64,000 nt of DNA, from assembly GCF_007197555.1 (NCBI RefSeq), contig NZ_CP041614.1, positions 1,046,001 through 1,110,000 of the forward strand. The letters run 5' to 3'. Below are positions 8,467 to 18,252 of the stretch, one piece after another (positions within the stretch are counted from its first letter, which is position 1; every line of letters begins with the position of its first letter). Below the pieces are notes generated by a model. The model saw nothing but the letters and a program-made list of their open reading frames with translations, was not told where the DNA came from and ran no database searches. Source of the stretch: Shewanella psychropiezotolerans. Lineage in GTDB: Bacteria > Pseudomonadota > Gammaproteobacteria > Enterobacterales > Shewanellaceae. The translations under genes were made by a program, and so were the position numbers.

Positions 8467-8862
8467 ATGTCAATTACAAAAGGACGAGTGTTTAAGGATG
8501 TTATTGTATACACCTTGTTACTCTTGATAGGAACATCTTCAGGTTATGGGGTCATGCTTGGATATAAGGAGTTTACTGAGCCTAAGCTTGTACTTGTTGG
8601 TGATTATACTCAGCACTTCGAAACTACGGATAAGAAAGTAATTATGTACGGTACAGATTGGTGCCCTGTATGTGAAAGGACTCGTGAGTTTTTCATTGAA
8701 GAAGGTATTGCCTATAAAGAGCTTAATCCAGAGAAGGATGAATATGCATTTGAACTGTATAAAAAATTAGGTGCAAATGGATATCCGGTAATTGTAATTG
8801 GTAATAAAAGGATATTTGGGCTTGATACCAAAGAGATAAAGCTGGCATTAAATGAAAGGTGA
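8467..8862 (+). CDS. Membrane-anchored glutaredoxin-domain protein
   Basis: 131 residues: one N-terminal membrane segment (about residues 12-30, VYTLLLLIGTSSGYGVMLG) followed by a glutaredoxin domain with the redox motif GTDWCPVCERTREFF, the cis-proline GYPVIVIG and the C-terminal GLDTKEIK helix. It probably faces the periplasm and acts on disulfides. The motif CPVC differs from the classical CPYC. Translation from the ATG at 8467 is preferred over the TTG two codons upstream. The two small Cys-rich exported peptides just to the left are possible substrates (inference). Confidence 0.8.
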   Translation: MSITKGRVFKDVIVYTLLLLIGTSSGYGVMLGYKEFTEPKLVLVGDYTQHFETTDKKVIMYGTDWCPVCERTREFFIEEGIAYKELNPEKDEYAFELYKKLGANGYPVIVIGNKRIFGLDTKEIKLALNER

Positions 8863-9196
8863 CTTACCAAAAGGATAAGATAGACCTAAGCTGACTGGAT
8901 TATCATATCTAAAAAGTAAAAATCCGAATGATACCTCTGAGTTAAACAATTATTTTTATAATAAAGTTAGGCTGACAATCAGAAATAATTAGGCTCAATG
9001 CATCATGCATAGATCAAACAGTTATCACACTGTAAATTATAAATGTATCAGGGGTTCAGAGAGAAACTATCACCTAAGTCAGAAGTTAATAATTTACTTA
9101 AGTAACTGTTGTATTAATTCAGTAAGGAAAGGAATGAGTATACTGCTCGTTTCCTTAATCGCTTGTAAAAATAGGTACGGAAAGAATAAAATCATG

Positions 9197-9310
9197 CAAA
9201 AGCATATGCTCTCTCTATTATGGATTAACAGTTAAGTTGATTTTGAGTTTTCTACAGCTCTGGCAGTAAGTAGGCTGTCTGCATCTCACCGAATACTTTA
9301 CGCTGCGATC
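9197..9310 (+). repeat. Direct repeat, copy 1
   Basis: By eye about 80% identical to 9881-9990: shared blocks include CAGTTAAGTTGATTTT, TTTCTACAGCT, TCACCGAATA and GCTGCGATC. It may be a remnant of a mobile miniature element; no terminal inverted repeats or target duplications were seen. Confidence 0.65.
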
Positions 9311-9880
9311 CCTCTCAACGCGTGCGATTTTTTTGAAAATCGCATTGTGATAACGACACCATAACTATAACCACAGGACTAGTCTATTTGAAATTATTGC
9401 TTTCTAGGAGTAAAAAACATAAAAATAACTATGGTTTTCTTGATTATAGCTTCGTTAACCATGCTTTGTGAAATATAAGTATATGTTACATAAGTCATAG
9501 CTGCCGCAACCGTTTTCCATGGTGCCCACTGAGCAAGTAGCCCGAATACTAGTTGGTATTTATATATTAGTTGTAGTTAGGCACGATATTAAACCCGGAT
9601 GCCAAATAAAATATTAATTTTAGGCAGCCCTTTAGTTTAAGCCATTTAAAATCAATGGCAATACAAATTTAACTATAAATATAAATATAAGTATAAACAG
9701 CTAGACAGATTGTATACAGACCGCTACCTTATCGGTTGTAAAAATAGGCGAAACAAGAACAAAACCCAATTTATCTGGTGGTTAACATCGCATAGAAAGC
9801 AGAGCTTTGGTGGACACTTACATCAGGATGGCTCTTCATCAAAAAGTAAAATTTTGATGTCTATCAATAATAACACCCTA

Positions 9881-9990
9881 CAAAAGCGCATGCTCCCTAT
9901 TATTAATTATCAGTTAAGTTGATTTTAAGCTTTCTACAGCTTTAGCAGTGAGTACGGTGCCTGCGGATCACCGAATATTATGCTGCGATC
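9881..9990 (+). repeat. Direct repeat, copy 2
   Basis: Second copy of the 110-base repeat, in the same orientation as 9197-9310. Similarity between the copies runs on for some 30 bases to the right after an insertion present only in copy 1. Confidence 0.65.
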
Positions 9991-10118
9991 ACTAATAAAG
10001 CATAAGAATAACTATAGGTGTCTTGGTTATTCCATTTCCGCAGTTTTACACTGACAAAGAGGTGATATTTATAACTTTCTAACTAATTTTAATATTTTAA
10101 TATTTTAATGGAGAAAAA

Positions 10119-11264
10119 ATGATAATCACCATAATTGGAGCCGGCAATGCTGGTTCTGCTTGTGCGTTTATGGCTGCTGAAGCAGGACATAAAGTAAGAC
10201 TATTGAAGACTTCGAATCGTATTACCCATGATGACCACTTTGAAGCTATGGTCAGAAATAAGGGAATATACTGCATCGATAACACCAAAAAAGGGCATTT
10301 TACTGATAGTGCCGATGATGCCGAAAAAACCTTTCAACCATTGGAATTGATTACCCGAGACCCTAAAGAAGCGATTGAGGGGGCGGATGTAGTCATGATT
10401 TTCATTCAAACTACATACCATCGGGCTTTGGCTGAAAAAATTGCAAAATATTTTCAGGATAATCAGTTGGTTATCTTGATACCTGGGTATGCAAGCAGTA
10501 TCTTCTATAATCAATATTGCGATAATAATCCGATATTTTCAGAAGGGGAATCCACCCCAAATGATGCTAGAGTGGTTGAACCTGGCACTGTGAAAGTTTT
10601 ATTTAAAAATGTCAGAAATTCGCTGTCATTTTTTCCCGCCACAAGAACAACTGAAGGAATGGCCATTGCATCCCGCTTGTTCCCTGCCTATAACATTGAA
10701 ATGAGCAGCGTTCGAAAACACATATTCGAATCGGCACTACATAACCCCAATATCATAGTTCACACCGTGGGCCAGTATGTAATGTATCCAATGCTTGAGT
10801 ATTGTGCCAAACATCATCCTGATGAAGTGCCTTATATGTATAGGGATGCTCTTTCGACTGAAATGGCATGGCAAATGATAGAAAAATTGGACGCGGAAAA
10901 AATGGCGGTGTTAAGTGCGCTAGGATGTGAACCCATTCCTTATCTAGAAGCGTGTTTATTCAGAAATGAACAAGACGTTAATCAAGACCCTAGAGAAGTT
11001 TTTGAAAGCTATAAAATATCATCACCTTCAGGACCTGACAGTTTCGATAATAGATACATAACTGAGGATGTTCCTATGGGGTTGGTTTTATTATCATCAT
11101 TAGGTGACAAATTAGGTATTAATACGCCTGAGTGTGATCGTTTGATCGAGATGAGTGGCGGTATTTTAGCGAGAGACTTTTATAAAGAAGGCAGAACGTT
11201 AGCTTCGTTAGGGTTAGGTGAACTAACAAGCGAAGAGTTATTGCATTTTGTAGAAAGAAAATAA
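10119..11264 (+). CDS. NAD/NADP octopine/nopaline dehydrogenase family protein
   Basis: 381 residues. N-terminal Rossmann domain with the dinucleotide motif IGAGNAGSACAFMAA (residues 5-19), GADVVMIFIQTTYH, and the C-terminal opine dehydrogenase domain with FESALHNPNIIVHTVG, whose His-Asn pair matches the catalytic region of octopine dehydrogenases, and MYRDALSTEMA. Such enzymes reductively condense an amino acid with a 2-oxo acid. The substrate cannot be read from sequence. GGAG precedes the ATG. The gene stands alone after a long repeat region, without the aminotransferase- or nicotianamine-synthase-like genes seen in opine metallophore operons, so a metallophore role has no support here. 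Confidence 0.85.
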   Translation: MIITIIGAGNAGSACAFMAAEAGHKVRLLKTSNRITHDDHFEAMVRNKGIYCIDNTKKGHFTDSADDAEKTFQPLELITRDPKEAIEGADVVMIFIQTTYHRALAEKIAKYFQDNQLVILIPGYASSIFYNQYCDNNPIFSEGESTPNDARVVEPGTVKVLFKNVRNSLSFFPATRTTEGMAIASRLFPAYNIEMSSVRKHIFESALHNPNIIVHTVGQYVMYPMLEYCAKHHPDEVPYMYRDALSTEMAWQMIEKLDAEKMAVLSALGCEPIPYLEACLFRNEQDVNQDPREVFESYKISSPSGPDSFDNRYITEDVPMGLVLLSSLGDKLGINTPECDRLIEMSGGILARDFYKEGRTLASLGLGELTSEELLHFVERK

Positions 11265-11487
11265 AGTCGCGAGCGAACATTTAATCGTCTCAATGTAAGC
11301 ATTGAGCATTAAGTTTTAGAACCTAGGGGGCTGAGTCTGAGGGAACTGCATATTCCGGCGGTTGCGATCACTCATTCCCCCTATTTTTGGCCTAAGTGAT
11401 CGAATTGCGCCAGTTGTCTCGCCGCGTTCAACATGCAAGTGCAGCGTTATTTATGGCTTATATTGTATTGCGTTTTATTGATTGTAT

Positions 11488-12174
11488 TCAAAATTGAGAC
11501 TGCATGGTGAAGCCCCACTTAGTCTCCTCTTCATTATAAGTCTCGTATTGATTAGACTCATAACGGTATCTGATCTCCCAGGACCAGCGTTCGGTGACAC
11601 GATACCCGAGTGATAGCCAGGCATGAGTCTCATAACGTTCACTGCCATCAATTGCCGCGCTGCCCTGCACAACTAATGTGTTGTACCACCTGTCACTCCA
11701 AGGCTTGAGAATCGTCGCACTGGCATTTGCGGTAATACTGTCACTACTCGAGTAATCTTTTACATTCAGGTAATTTGCTCCTAATTCAGTAAATATGGCG
11801 GTATCCATCCAACCATTAAATTCGCTAATAATGCCAACTTGATATTGGTAATGGTTAAAGCGGCCGATTTCCGTATCCGTTTTCCCATGTTTAATTGAAG
11901 CGCTCACATTCCAGTTACTTAACGAGCTTTGAGGAGAATAGAGATAAGACAAGTTCCATTTATCTCCGCCAAAATTGGTGTTTAATTCAATTTTTTGATT
12001 TTCCCACCCATAGCGCCCGGCGACTTTTAGTACATCGGCGTCGAAACCAGCACCTAAGCTTGTGGTTAAATTGAGGGGGTCTGCAATGTGGCGAATAGTT
12101 TGTGCATTGACAGCACTGGAGAGGCAAAGAAAAATGAGGGTTACGGGAAGTCCCCTTTTATTATTGAAATGCAT
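11488..12174 (-). CDS. Putative outer-membrane beta-barrel protein
   Basis: 228 residues from the ATG at 12174 (AGGTG upstream), with a signal peptide ending SSAVNA (about residue 22). The rest alternates polar and aromatic residues in strands with tight turns (for example WNVSASIKHG, YQYQVGIISEF, WSWEIRYRYES) and ends with Phe (MQSQF), the classical C-terminal signature for outer-membrane barrel assembly. Size and strand count suggest 8-10 strands, as in DUF481 or OmpA/OmpX-type barrels, but I cannot name the family. A longer frame upstream to 12228 has no better start. Confidence 0.7.
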   Translation of the reverse strand: MHFNNKRGLPVTLIFLCLSSAVNAQTIRHIADPLNLTTSLGAGFDADVLKVAGRYGWENQKIELNTNFGGDKWNLSYLYSPQSSLSNWNVSASIKHGKTDTEIGRFNHYQYQVGIISEFNGWMDTAIFTELGANYLNVKDYSSSDSITANASATILKPWSDRWYNTLVVQGSAAIDGSERYETHAWLSLGYRVTERWSWEIRYRYESNQYETYNEEETKWGFTMQSQF

Positions 12175-12520
12175 TTGTAACACCTGAAAAAATAGCATTA
12201 TCACAGTCAAAGTAAGGTTGCTCAACATATTTTACTAACTATTACAGTGCCTTAAAGTGCCTGTAACATACAAGCTGAATGCAAACAAAAGTCACAATTG
12301 GTATCCTGTTGTACTCCATTATCTTGGGGACACTTGGCGATACGAATGGTGAGAGCGAGCGACAATTGTCAGGGTCGCCTGTCTTATTTTTAATGATTAC
12401 TAACTAACCGTTGCAATCATAGTCACAGCCAAACACTTGTTAAGTTTCTTTCTAAGTCATCTATGGCTATATTTCAGTGATGGACTAAGTAATGGTCAAG
12501 CTCAGAAAACATGGATAGCT
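12175..12520. other. Divergent intergenic region
   Basis: About 346 bases between the outer-membrane protein gene and the sensor kinase gene, carrying divergent promoters. I see no further gene or structure. The kinase frame is open from a TTG at 12437, but the residues before the ATG at 12521 do not look like a membrane protein start. Confidence 0.5.
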
Positions 12521-14164
12521 ATGTCATTCTTTCAGAATAATCTACGGTTTCAGATAATCTTCCCACTGTCGCTTATTATGGCGATTATGTTAGCAGTACT
12601 TAGTTTTTCTATTCCAATACTGGTTGAAAGAAATGCTGAGCAACATGCATTGCACACAGCACTTAACTCCTTAAAGCAACTGAAAGTATTGCGTACTTAT
12701 TACACCAAAAACATTGTTAAGAAAGTGCAAGAGTATGGCGTATTAACTCCAGCGATTAAGCACTCAGGTGAGACTGATAAAATTCCTCTGCCAGCAACCA
12801 TGATTCACGATTTAAGCCAGCTGTTTGATAAAAATGGCAGTAAATTGAACTTATACAGCCCTTACCCTTTTCCTAACCGTCAACATATCGCACTTGACTC
12901 TTTTCAACAAAAAGCTTGGTTGGAGCTCAGTGATAATCCGAGAAAAATAATTAGTGTCGTCAATAAAGAAAATGATAATGCGGTATTAAGAGTCGCGATT
13001 TCTGATCAAATGCAAGTTCAAACTTGTGTTGATTGTCATAATAATCATCCATTAACGCCTAAATCAGACTGGAAGTTAGGTGATGTGCGTGGTGTATTAG
13101 AGATGAGTATAGATATTTCGTCTCAACTAGCCTTAGCAAATACGTTAAGTTTGTGGATAATTTCATGCATGCTCATTGCGTGTACATTACTGATCATCAT
13201 CTTTTATTTTTTAACGGGGAAAATAACCGAACAAGTCAGTAATATCTCCCAAGGCATGATTGCTCTTGGTAAAGGCAATTATGAGACCGAAATACCTCAA
13301 TATTCTGCCACCTTAGAAACACATCAAATGTACACGGCATTTCAACTGTTTAAAACTGCATTATTAGAACGTCAAGCACTTGAAAAACAGCAACAACTAT
13401 TTGAAACAGAAAAAGTTAACTCATTGGGCAGAATGGTGGCCAGCATCGCTCATGATGTGAATACTCCCATAGGTATTGGCGTTACCGCAGCCAGTTTCTT
13501 GCAAGATGAAATTGAAATATTAGCCAAGAAGTTTGCCTCTGGAGAGTTAAATGAGGAGGACTTTGAGGCATTTTTAGAATCGAGTCGTAGTTCAATGATG
13601 ATTTTAACTCGAAACTTATCTTCAGCTGCAGATCTGATTCGCAGTTTTAAACAAGTATCGGTCGATCAAATGAGTGAACAAGTGCGAGAAGTATTGCTAT
13701 CTGAATACTTTAAAGAAGTGATTCACAGCATGTTGCCTAAAACTAAAAGAGCACAAGTAACGGTTGATTTAGACTGTATTGAAGATCGCTCTTGTTTTAT
13801 TTATCCGGGTTTCCTATCCCAGGTGATAACTAACTTGATAGCCAACTCCATTATCCACGGCTTTGCAGAGCAAAATCATGGCACGATTACACTTGTTGTA
13901 TCGGCTCAAGAGAATGAAGTCAGCATACAATATAGTGATGATGGTATTGGTATTGCTGATGATATTCTGCCAAAGGTGATGGAGCCATTTTTCACCACAA
14001 AAAGAGATGAAGGAGGCAGTGGACTAGGATTAAGCATTATTCACAATATCGTCACTCAAAAGCTTAATGGTCATATCAAGCTCGCTAGTGGTGTTGGCAA
14101 GGGACTAACGGTGGATATTTCTTTTCCCACTTTGAAGCAAGCTGCTCCCCTTATCATTGGCTAA
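12521..14164 (+). CDS. Membrane sensor histidine kinase with a CxxCH (Tll0287/DUF3365-like) sensor domain
   Basis: 547 residues from the ATG at 12521. Order: membrane helix (about 12-35), periplasmic DUF3365/Tll0287-like domain carrying a c-type heme motif CVDCH at residues 169-173, second helix (about 207-232), HAMP-like linker, coiled coil, phosphoacceptor region SIAHDVNTPIG with His about residue 311, and an HATPase domain with the N box NLIANSIIHG and G boxes DDGIGI and GGSGLGLSI. Heme attachment suggests redox or gas sensing. No response regulator lies next door. The kinase core closely resembles that of the symporter-kinase at 50630-53452. The gene ends convergently with a 4-base overlap onto the TM2 gene. 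Confidence 0.88.
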   Translation: MSFFQNNLRFQIIFPLSLIMAIMLAVLSFSIPILVERNAEQHALHTALNSLKQLKVLRTYYTKNIVKKVQEYGVLTPAIKHSGETDKIPLPATMIHDLSQLFDKNGSKLNLYSPYPFPNRQHIALDSFQQKAWLELSDNPRKIISVVNKENDNAVLRVAISDQMQVQTCVDCHNNHPLTPKSDWKLGDVRGVLEMSIDISSQLALANTLSLWIISCMLIACTLLIIIFYFLTGKITEQVSNISQGMIALGKGNYETEIPQYSATLETHQMYTAFQLFKTALLERQALEKQQQLFETEKVNSLGRMVASIAHDVNTPIGIGVTAASFLQDEIEILAKKFASGELNEEDFEAFLESSRSSMMILTRNLSSAADLIRSFKQVSVDQMSEQVREVLLSEYFKEVIHSMLPKTKRAQVTVDLDCIEDRSCFIYPGFLSQVITNLIANSIIHGFAEQNHGTITLVVSAQENEVSIQYSDDGIGIADDILPKVMEPFFTTKRDEGGSGLGLSIIHNIVTQKLNGHIKLASGVGKGLTVDISFPTLKQAAPLIIG

Positions 14165-14520
14165 ATGTAGTGGCGAGTCACTCTACGACTATAACGTTGC
14201 TCAAAATTAAATGGACTCATTTTCAGGGTGCGAAAAGCATCGACCCAGCCAACAATCATCGGCACTAACGTCCAGCTAAACGTTAAGTACAAACAGCCCT
14301 TCAGGTATTGGCCTAAATAGAATTTATGTAGCCCCAAACCGCCGAATATAAAGCTAAACCATATTGCGACTTTTTGATTTTTAATGCGAATGTTCGGATC
14401 GATTCCCGCGAGGGCTTCTAACCCTTGAGCTGCATGACATTGGGGGCAGGTGACCAAATTAAGGTCGATTTTTTGGCTGCACTCAGTACATCGAGAGCAT
14501 GGGACATCACTATTCTTCAT
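14161..14520 (-). CDS. TM2-domain protein with N-terminal zinc ribbon
   Basis: 119 residues from the ATG at 14520, which has GGAG at good spacing; the open frame upstream is not needed. The N-terminus has two CxxC pairs (CSRCTEC and CPQCHAAQG) forming a zinc ribbon, followed by a TM2 domain: first helix with FGGLGLHKFYLGQYLKG, short turn, second helix LTFSWTLVPMIVGWVDAF. TM2 proteins are small membrane proteins of unknown function; the ribbon-plus-TM2 layout is common in gammaproteobacteria. Confidence 0.85.
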   Translation of the reverse strand: MKNSDVPCSRCTECSQKIDLNLVTCPQCHAAQGLEALAGIDPNIRIKNQKVAIWFSFIFGGLGLHKFYLGQYLKGCLYLTFSWTLVPMIVGWVDAFRTLKMSPFNFEQRYSRRVTRHYI

Positions 14521-14841
14521 TGCAAACTCCAGTTGTCGCACGTACGTCATATGACTAGTGACTATTATGCGTACAAGTGTGCGCTGAAACCTAGGTGCAC
14601 AGTTCACAGAATTAAAATAAAGATATGGCTGTCCTGTTTCTCATTGAACATAGCTTCCAAAAGCTTACGCTGACCGCCACTTATTCCCATGTGGCCTTGG
14701 TTTTGCTGTTATCGATTTGTAATTTTCACTTAGATCATCTACCCTATTTGTTCATTTTAAGGCCATTGTAGAACGGTTTAATTAGTATAAAAAAAGTCAA
14801 AAAAGCTAATTATACTCACTGCAAACTGGCACAGGAGAAGC
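14521..14841. other. Intergenic region and glnD promoter region
   Basis: 321 bases between divergent genes. Nothing coding. TAATTAG and CTAATTA near 14781 and 14808 form a 7-bp inverted repeat in an A-rich stretch just before glnD, possibly part of its promoter or leader. Confidence 0.4.
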
Positions 14842-17448
14842 ATGTCAGACTCTGATATATCACCTCAATTCAGTTCAAAAATGAGCATTACTGATTATAA
14901 AAAAGTAATCCAAGATGCTGACAACTGCCTTAATGAAAATTTTACCCACGTTGCTATCGACGAGATAGTAAAGTTGCGCGCTGACTTTTTTGATGCCTTG
15001 CTTCTCCATCTCTGGGAATGTGCCGATCTCGCTACCGAAAACTTATCTCTCAATGCCATAGGCGGCTATGGCCGTCAAACGTTACACCTACACTCAGACA
15101 TTGATATTTGTGTGTTATTTCCCGAAGAGCTTAGTCCTCATCAAACCACGCAGATTGGCCTTTTTTTTACCCAGCTATGGGATTTAGGCCTAGAGCTAGG
15201 CCACAGTGTTCGAGCACTGACGGAAATTGATAAAGCGTGTAAAGAAGACATCACCATTGCTACCTCACTATTTGAAATTCGCCATCTGACGGGTCCTGAG
15301 TCCCACGCAAATCAGGTATTAGACAGACTTTATGGCGATGATCTCTGGAGCAGTGAAGCCTTCTTTAAAGCCAAAGTCAGTGAGCAAGACGAACGCCATC
15401 TAAAGGCGCAAGGCAGTGCTTTTAGCCTAGAACCAAACCTAAAAAATAGCCCCGGCGGTATGCGCGATATTCAAACCCTGATTTGGGTAACCCGTAAGTA
15501 TTTTGCTGCTGAGGATATGGCGGCGTTAAGACGGTTCGGCTTCTTTACGGCCGACGAATATACAGAATTATTAGAGTCACAACATTTTATCTGGCGTGCA
15601 CGTTGGGCATTACACGCTGCAGCTCAGCGCTCTCAAAATCGATTACTTATTTCTTTGCAAAGCGATGTGGCAAGGCTGATGGGCTTTGGAGACAATAGTC
15701 ACCTTGCTATCGAAAAAATGATGCGTCAGTTATATCGGGCAATGAGGCGAATTAGTGAACTTAATCAAATGCTATTACAGTATTTTAAAGATGAAATTCT
15801 GGAGCAAACAGACAAGAAATCTACTCCGTTAAATCAGCATTTTGAAATAAATGGTCGACTGATTAATGCTCGCCATGATGATGTATTTGTCGATCGCAAG
15901 CAGCTAATCGCTCTGTTTATCCATATAGCAGAAAACGCGAACGATATTGACGGTATCAGCCCACAGACGATTCGATTAATACGTCAGGTTAGGCGACGAT
16001 TACTGGGTGATCTGCAAGATTTTCATAGCTGCCGCAAAGAGTTTATCTCGCTATTCCGTCATCCTCAAGGCATGGGGCTCGCGCTATCATTAATGCACAA
16101 ACATGGGATCTTAGCTTCCTATCTTCCACAATGGCGCGAAATTGTGGGTCAGATGCAATTCGACCTATATCATGTTTACCCCGTAGACGAGCATACGCAT
16201 AAGTTACTAAAAAACTTATATTCACTCAGTGGCAAACCTGAATCTCCCTCTCTTGCACAACCTAGTGCCGTTTACAAAGCGATAGAGAATAAAGAGGTGT
16301 TGTTGTTAGCCGCCTTGTTCCATGATTTAGGCAAAGGACGCGGCGGTGACCACAGTGAATTGGGGGCGGTCGACGCGCTGCAATTTGCCAAATTTCATGA
16401 ACTAAAACCTTCGCAAGCTAAGGTGATCACTTGGTTAGTTAAAAATCATCTATTGTTATCCTTATCCTCCCAAAGGTTAGATATATATGACCCTTCGGAA
16501 GTTAAGAATCTTGCTAAAGCGATAGGCACTAAAGCTAGACTCGATGCTCTGTACTGTTTAACGGTTGCCGACATTAAGGCGACAAATGATGACCTGTGGA
16601 CTAACTGGAAGGCAACGTTACTTCGAGATCTCTATTTGTCGATTAGTTATGCGCTGCGTAATGGCTTAGAAAATGTGCTAGAACAGCGAACTATCGTCCG
16701 TGAACACAAAAATGAAGCGCTAGAGCTGATGGGGATGAGTGAAACGCCTGATGTGATTAAACAGCTTTGGAAACGCTTACCGCTATCATTTTTCAGCAAC
16801 GCTCAGCCCTGTGATATCGCTCGTTATTCTAAAGCTATGATGCAATATCCCACAGAACATGCACTTATTTTGCTAGATGAAAGCAGTACTAAAGGTAGCA
16901 GTGATCTGTTCGTTTATATGAAGGATAAGCCGGGCCTGTTTGTGACACTATTTAATACTTTAGCCTCGCTACAAATCTCAGTTCAGCAAGCGAATATCTC
17001 CAAGACTAAAGATGGTTATGTGGTGGAGTCTTTAAAAATATTGGATTATGACCATCATCCAATAAGAACCGCTGGGCGACGTGACCGTATCAAGAAAAGA
17101 CTCAAACAAGTATTGTTTGAAAATAGAAAAGTGCCTAAACAGCGTCTTAATAGCAACATTGGCTCATTCGTGTGCGAGGCTAAAGTCGAGTTCTTACACT
17201 CTCGTAAAAAGGATAGAACGCTTATCAGCGTTACGGCACTCGATAATCCACAATTTATGAGTCACTTCTGTAACGGTTTCAGGCTGTTTGAACTTAATAT
17301 TCACTCTGCAAAAATAACCACAGTTGGTGAGCAAGTCGACAATGTATTTCTTGTCTCTGACAAAAATGGTCAATCATTAGATGATGAGAGTAAACAAGCG
17401 CTAAAATCCTTCTTTGTCGATATCATTAAAGAACAGGTTCCTATTTGA
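14842..17448 (+). CDS. glnD: [Protein-PII] uridylyltransferase / uridylyl-removing enzyme
   Basis: 868 residues, normal GlnD length. It senses glutamine and adds UMP to, or removes it from, PII proteins, controlling nitrogen assimilation. Domains: nucleotidyltransferase with GGYGRQTLHLHSDIDI from residue 74, the GlnD linker (NSPGGMRDIQTLIW), HD hydrolase with LFHDLGKGRGGDHSE around residue 494, and two C-terminal ACT domains starting near 691 (KDKPGLFVTLFNTLA) and 794 (ISVTALDNPQFM). AGGAG stands 5 bases before the ATG. It is monocistronic here. Confidence 0.97.
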   Translation: MSDSDISPQFSSKMSITDYKKVIQDADNCLNENFTHVAIDEIVKLRADFFDALLLHLWECADLATENLSLNAIGGYGRQTLHLHSDIDICVLFPEELSPHQTTQIGLFFTQLWDLGLELGHSVRALTEIDKACKEDITIATSLFEIRHLTGPESHANQVLDRLYGDDLWSSEAFFKAKVSEQDERHLKAQGSAFSLEPNLKNSPGGMRDIQTLIWVTRKYFAAEDMAALRRFGFFTADEYTELLESQHFIWRARWALHAAAQRSQNRLLISLQSDVARLMGFGDNSHLAIEKMMRQLYRAMRRISELNQMLLQYFKDEILEQTDKKSTPLNQHFEINGRLINARHDDVFVDRKQLIALFIHIAENANDIDGISPQTIRLIRQVRRRLLGDLQDFHSCRKEFISLFRHPQGMGLALSLMHKHGILASYLPQWREIVGQMQFDLYHVYPVDEHTHKLLKNLYSLSGKPESPSLAQPSAVYKAIENKEVLLLAALFHDLGKGRGGDHSELGAVDALQFAKFHELKPSQAKVITWLVKNHLLLSLSSQRLDIYDPSEVKNLAKAIGTKARLDALYCLTVADIKATNDDLWTNWKATLLRDLYLSISYALRNGLENVLEQRTIVREHKNEALELMGMSETPDVIKQLWKRLPLSFFSNAQPCDIARYSKAMMQYPTEHALILLDESSTKGSSDLFVYMKDKPGLFVTLFNTLASLQISVQQANISKTKDGYVVESLKILDYDHHPIRTAGRRDRIKKRLKQVLFENRKVPKQRLNSNIGSFVCEAKVEFLHSRKKDRTLISVTALDNPQFMSHFCNGFRLFELNIHSAKITTVGEQVDNVFLVSDKNGQSLDDESKQALKSFFVDIIKEQVPI

Positions 17449-17612
17449 TTCTTCATTATGTGCCTGATAAAAAGTTACAAATATGGTCTTATTTCTATTT
17501 AGTTACTTTTCCTATACCCGTTCTGTCCCCATAAAAAGGTTTAGACTAGAGAGATATGGCGGATAGGTGAGTTCTATATCTTTTTTGGGGACTAGTCAGA
17601 CTTTGGCTGCAC

Positions 17613-18203
17613 TTATTTATTTTTTACCGCAATAGCCTGAACGACTGAGCTCATGCCTGTATGGTAACTACCTTCAATCACTTTCCTTTGAAGTTCAGCA
17701 AGGTACTGTATTGTTAAGCCGTTCAATTCATCTGTTAATGTTTGCTTTGTTTGAAAGACGTCGACACATTTACCGCCTCCTGTATTTCGAAGCACCTGCT
17801 CTGGAGTGTAAGCCTCAACCAGAAAAGCCCCATCAGCTTTAAGTGCACTCTGTATTTTTGTATGTAGCGATTTTCTAATGGTCGATGGCAAAGGACAAAA
17901 GATAGAAATGATACCATCCCATTGGTTTTCACCTAGATCATATTCTGTTAAGTCAGCATGTACTACTTCAATCGATACGCCATTGATTTTGGCTAATGCT
18001 TTAGCTTTGTTCAAGCCTACAATCGACGAATCAACAGCAGTAACTGAGTATCCCGCTTTCGCAAGATAAACCGCATTGCGGCCTTCACCCTCACCTAAAC
18101 TCAGTATCTTCCCTTTTGGAATGCTCTGAATGTTGGATCTCAAAAAGTCATTCTCTGTTGTTCCATAAGCGTATTTTAAGGTGCTATAGCGTTGATCCCA
18201 CAT
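17613..18203 (-). CDS. Class I SAM-dependent methyltransferase
   Basis: 196 residues with motif I GKILSLGEGEGRNAVYLA (residues about 31-48), motif post-I VTAVDSS and the acidic VVHADLTEYDL. It resembles the TehB/thiopurine-type small-molecule methyltransferases and could detoxify a xenobiotic or metalloid; the substrate is unknown. It is divergently transcribed from a MerR regulator and its promoter has the 19-bp spacer and dyad typical of MerR-activated genes, so it is very likely the regulator's target. Confidence 0.85.
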   Translation of the reverse strand: MWDQRYSTLKYAYGTTENDFLRSNIQSIPKGKILSLGEGEGRNAVYLAKAGYSVTAVDSSIVGLNKAKALAKINGVSIEVVHADLTEYDLGENQWDGIISIFCPLPSTIRKSLHTKIQSALKADGAFLVEAYTPEQVLRNTGGGKCVDVFQTKQTLTDELNGLTIQYLAELQRKVIEGSYHTGMSSVVQAIAVKNK

Positions 18204-18252
18204 GAGGTAATCTCCTTTGTTGTGCTAAACATGAAGCGAAGTTCGGTTTTAA

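Larger units (their letters stand above)
8863..10118. other. Gene-free region with duplicated segments
   Basis: 1256 bases without a supportable gene. It holds a direct repeat of about 110 bases (9197-9310 and 9881-9990), with similarity continuing at 9418-9450 and 9999-10030, and a segment at 9697-9725 that recurs at 41262-41290. A hairpin with TGCGATTTT and AAAATCGCA lies at 9323-9344. Short ORFs here (9005-9235, 9710-9922) are products of the repeats and have no ribosome site. The promoter of the opine dehydrogenase gene must lie near its right end. Confidence 0.6.

Noticed and set aside
9005..9922. Two ORFs of 76 and 70 codons (9005-9235, 9710-9922)
   Set aside because: They overlap the direct repeats, lack ribosome sites and do not resemble each other in the frame that the repeat would predict.
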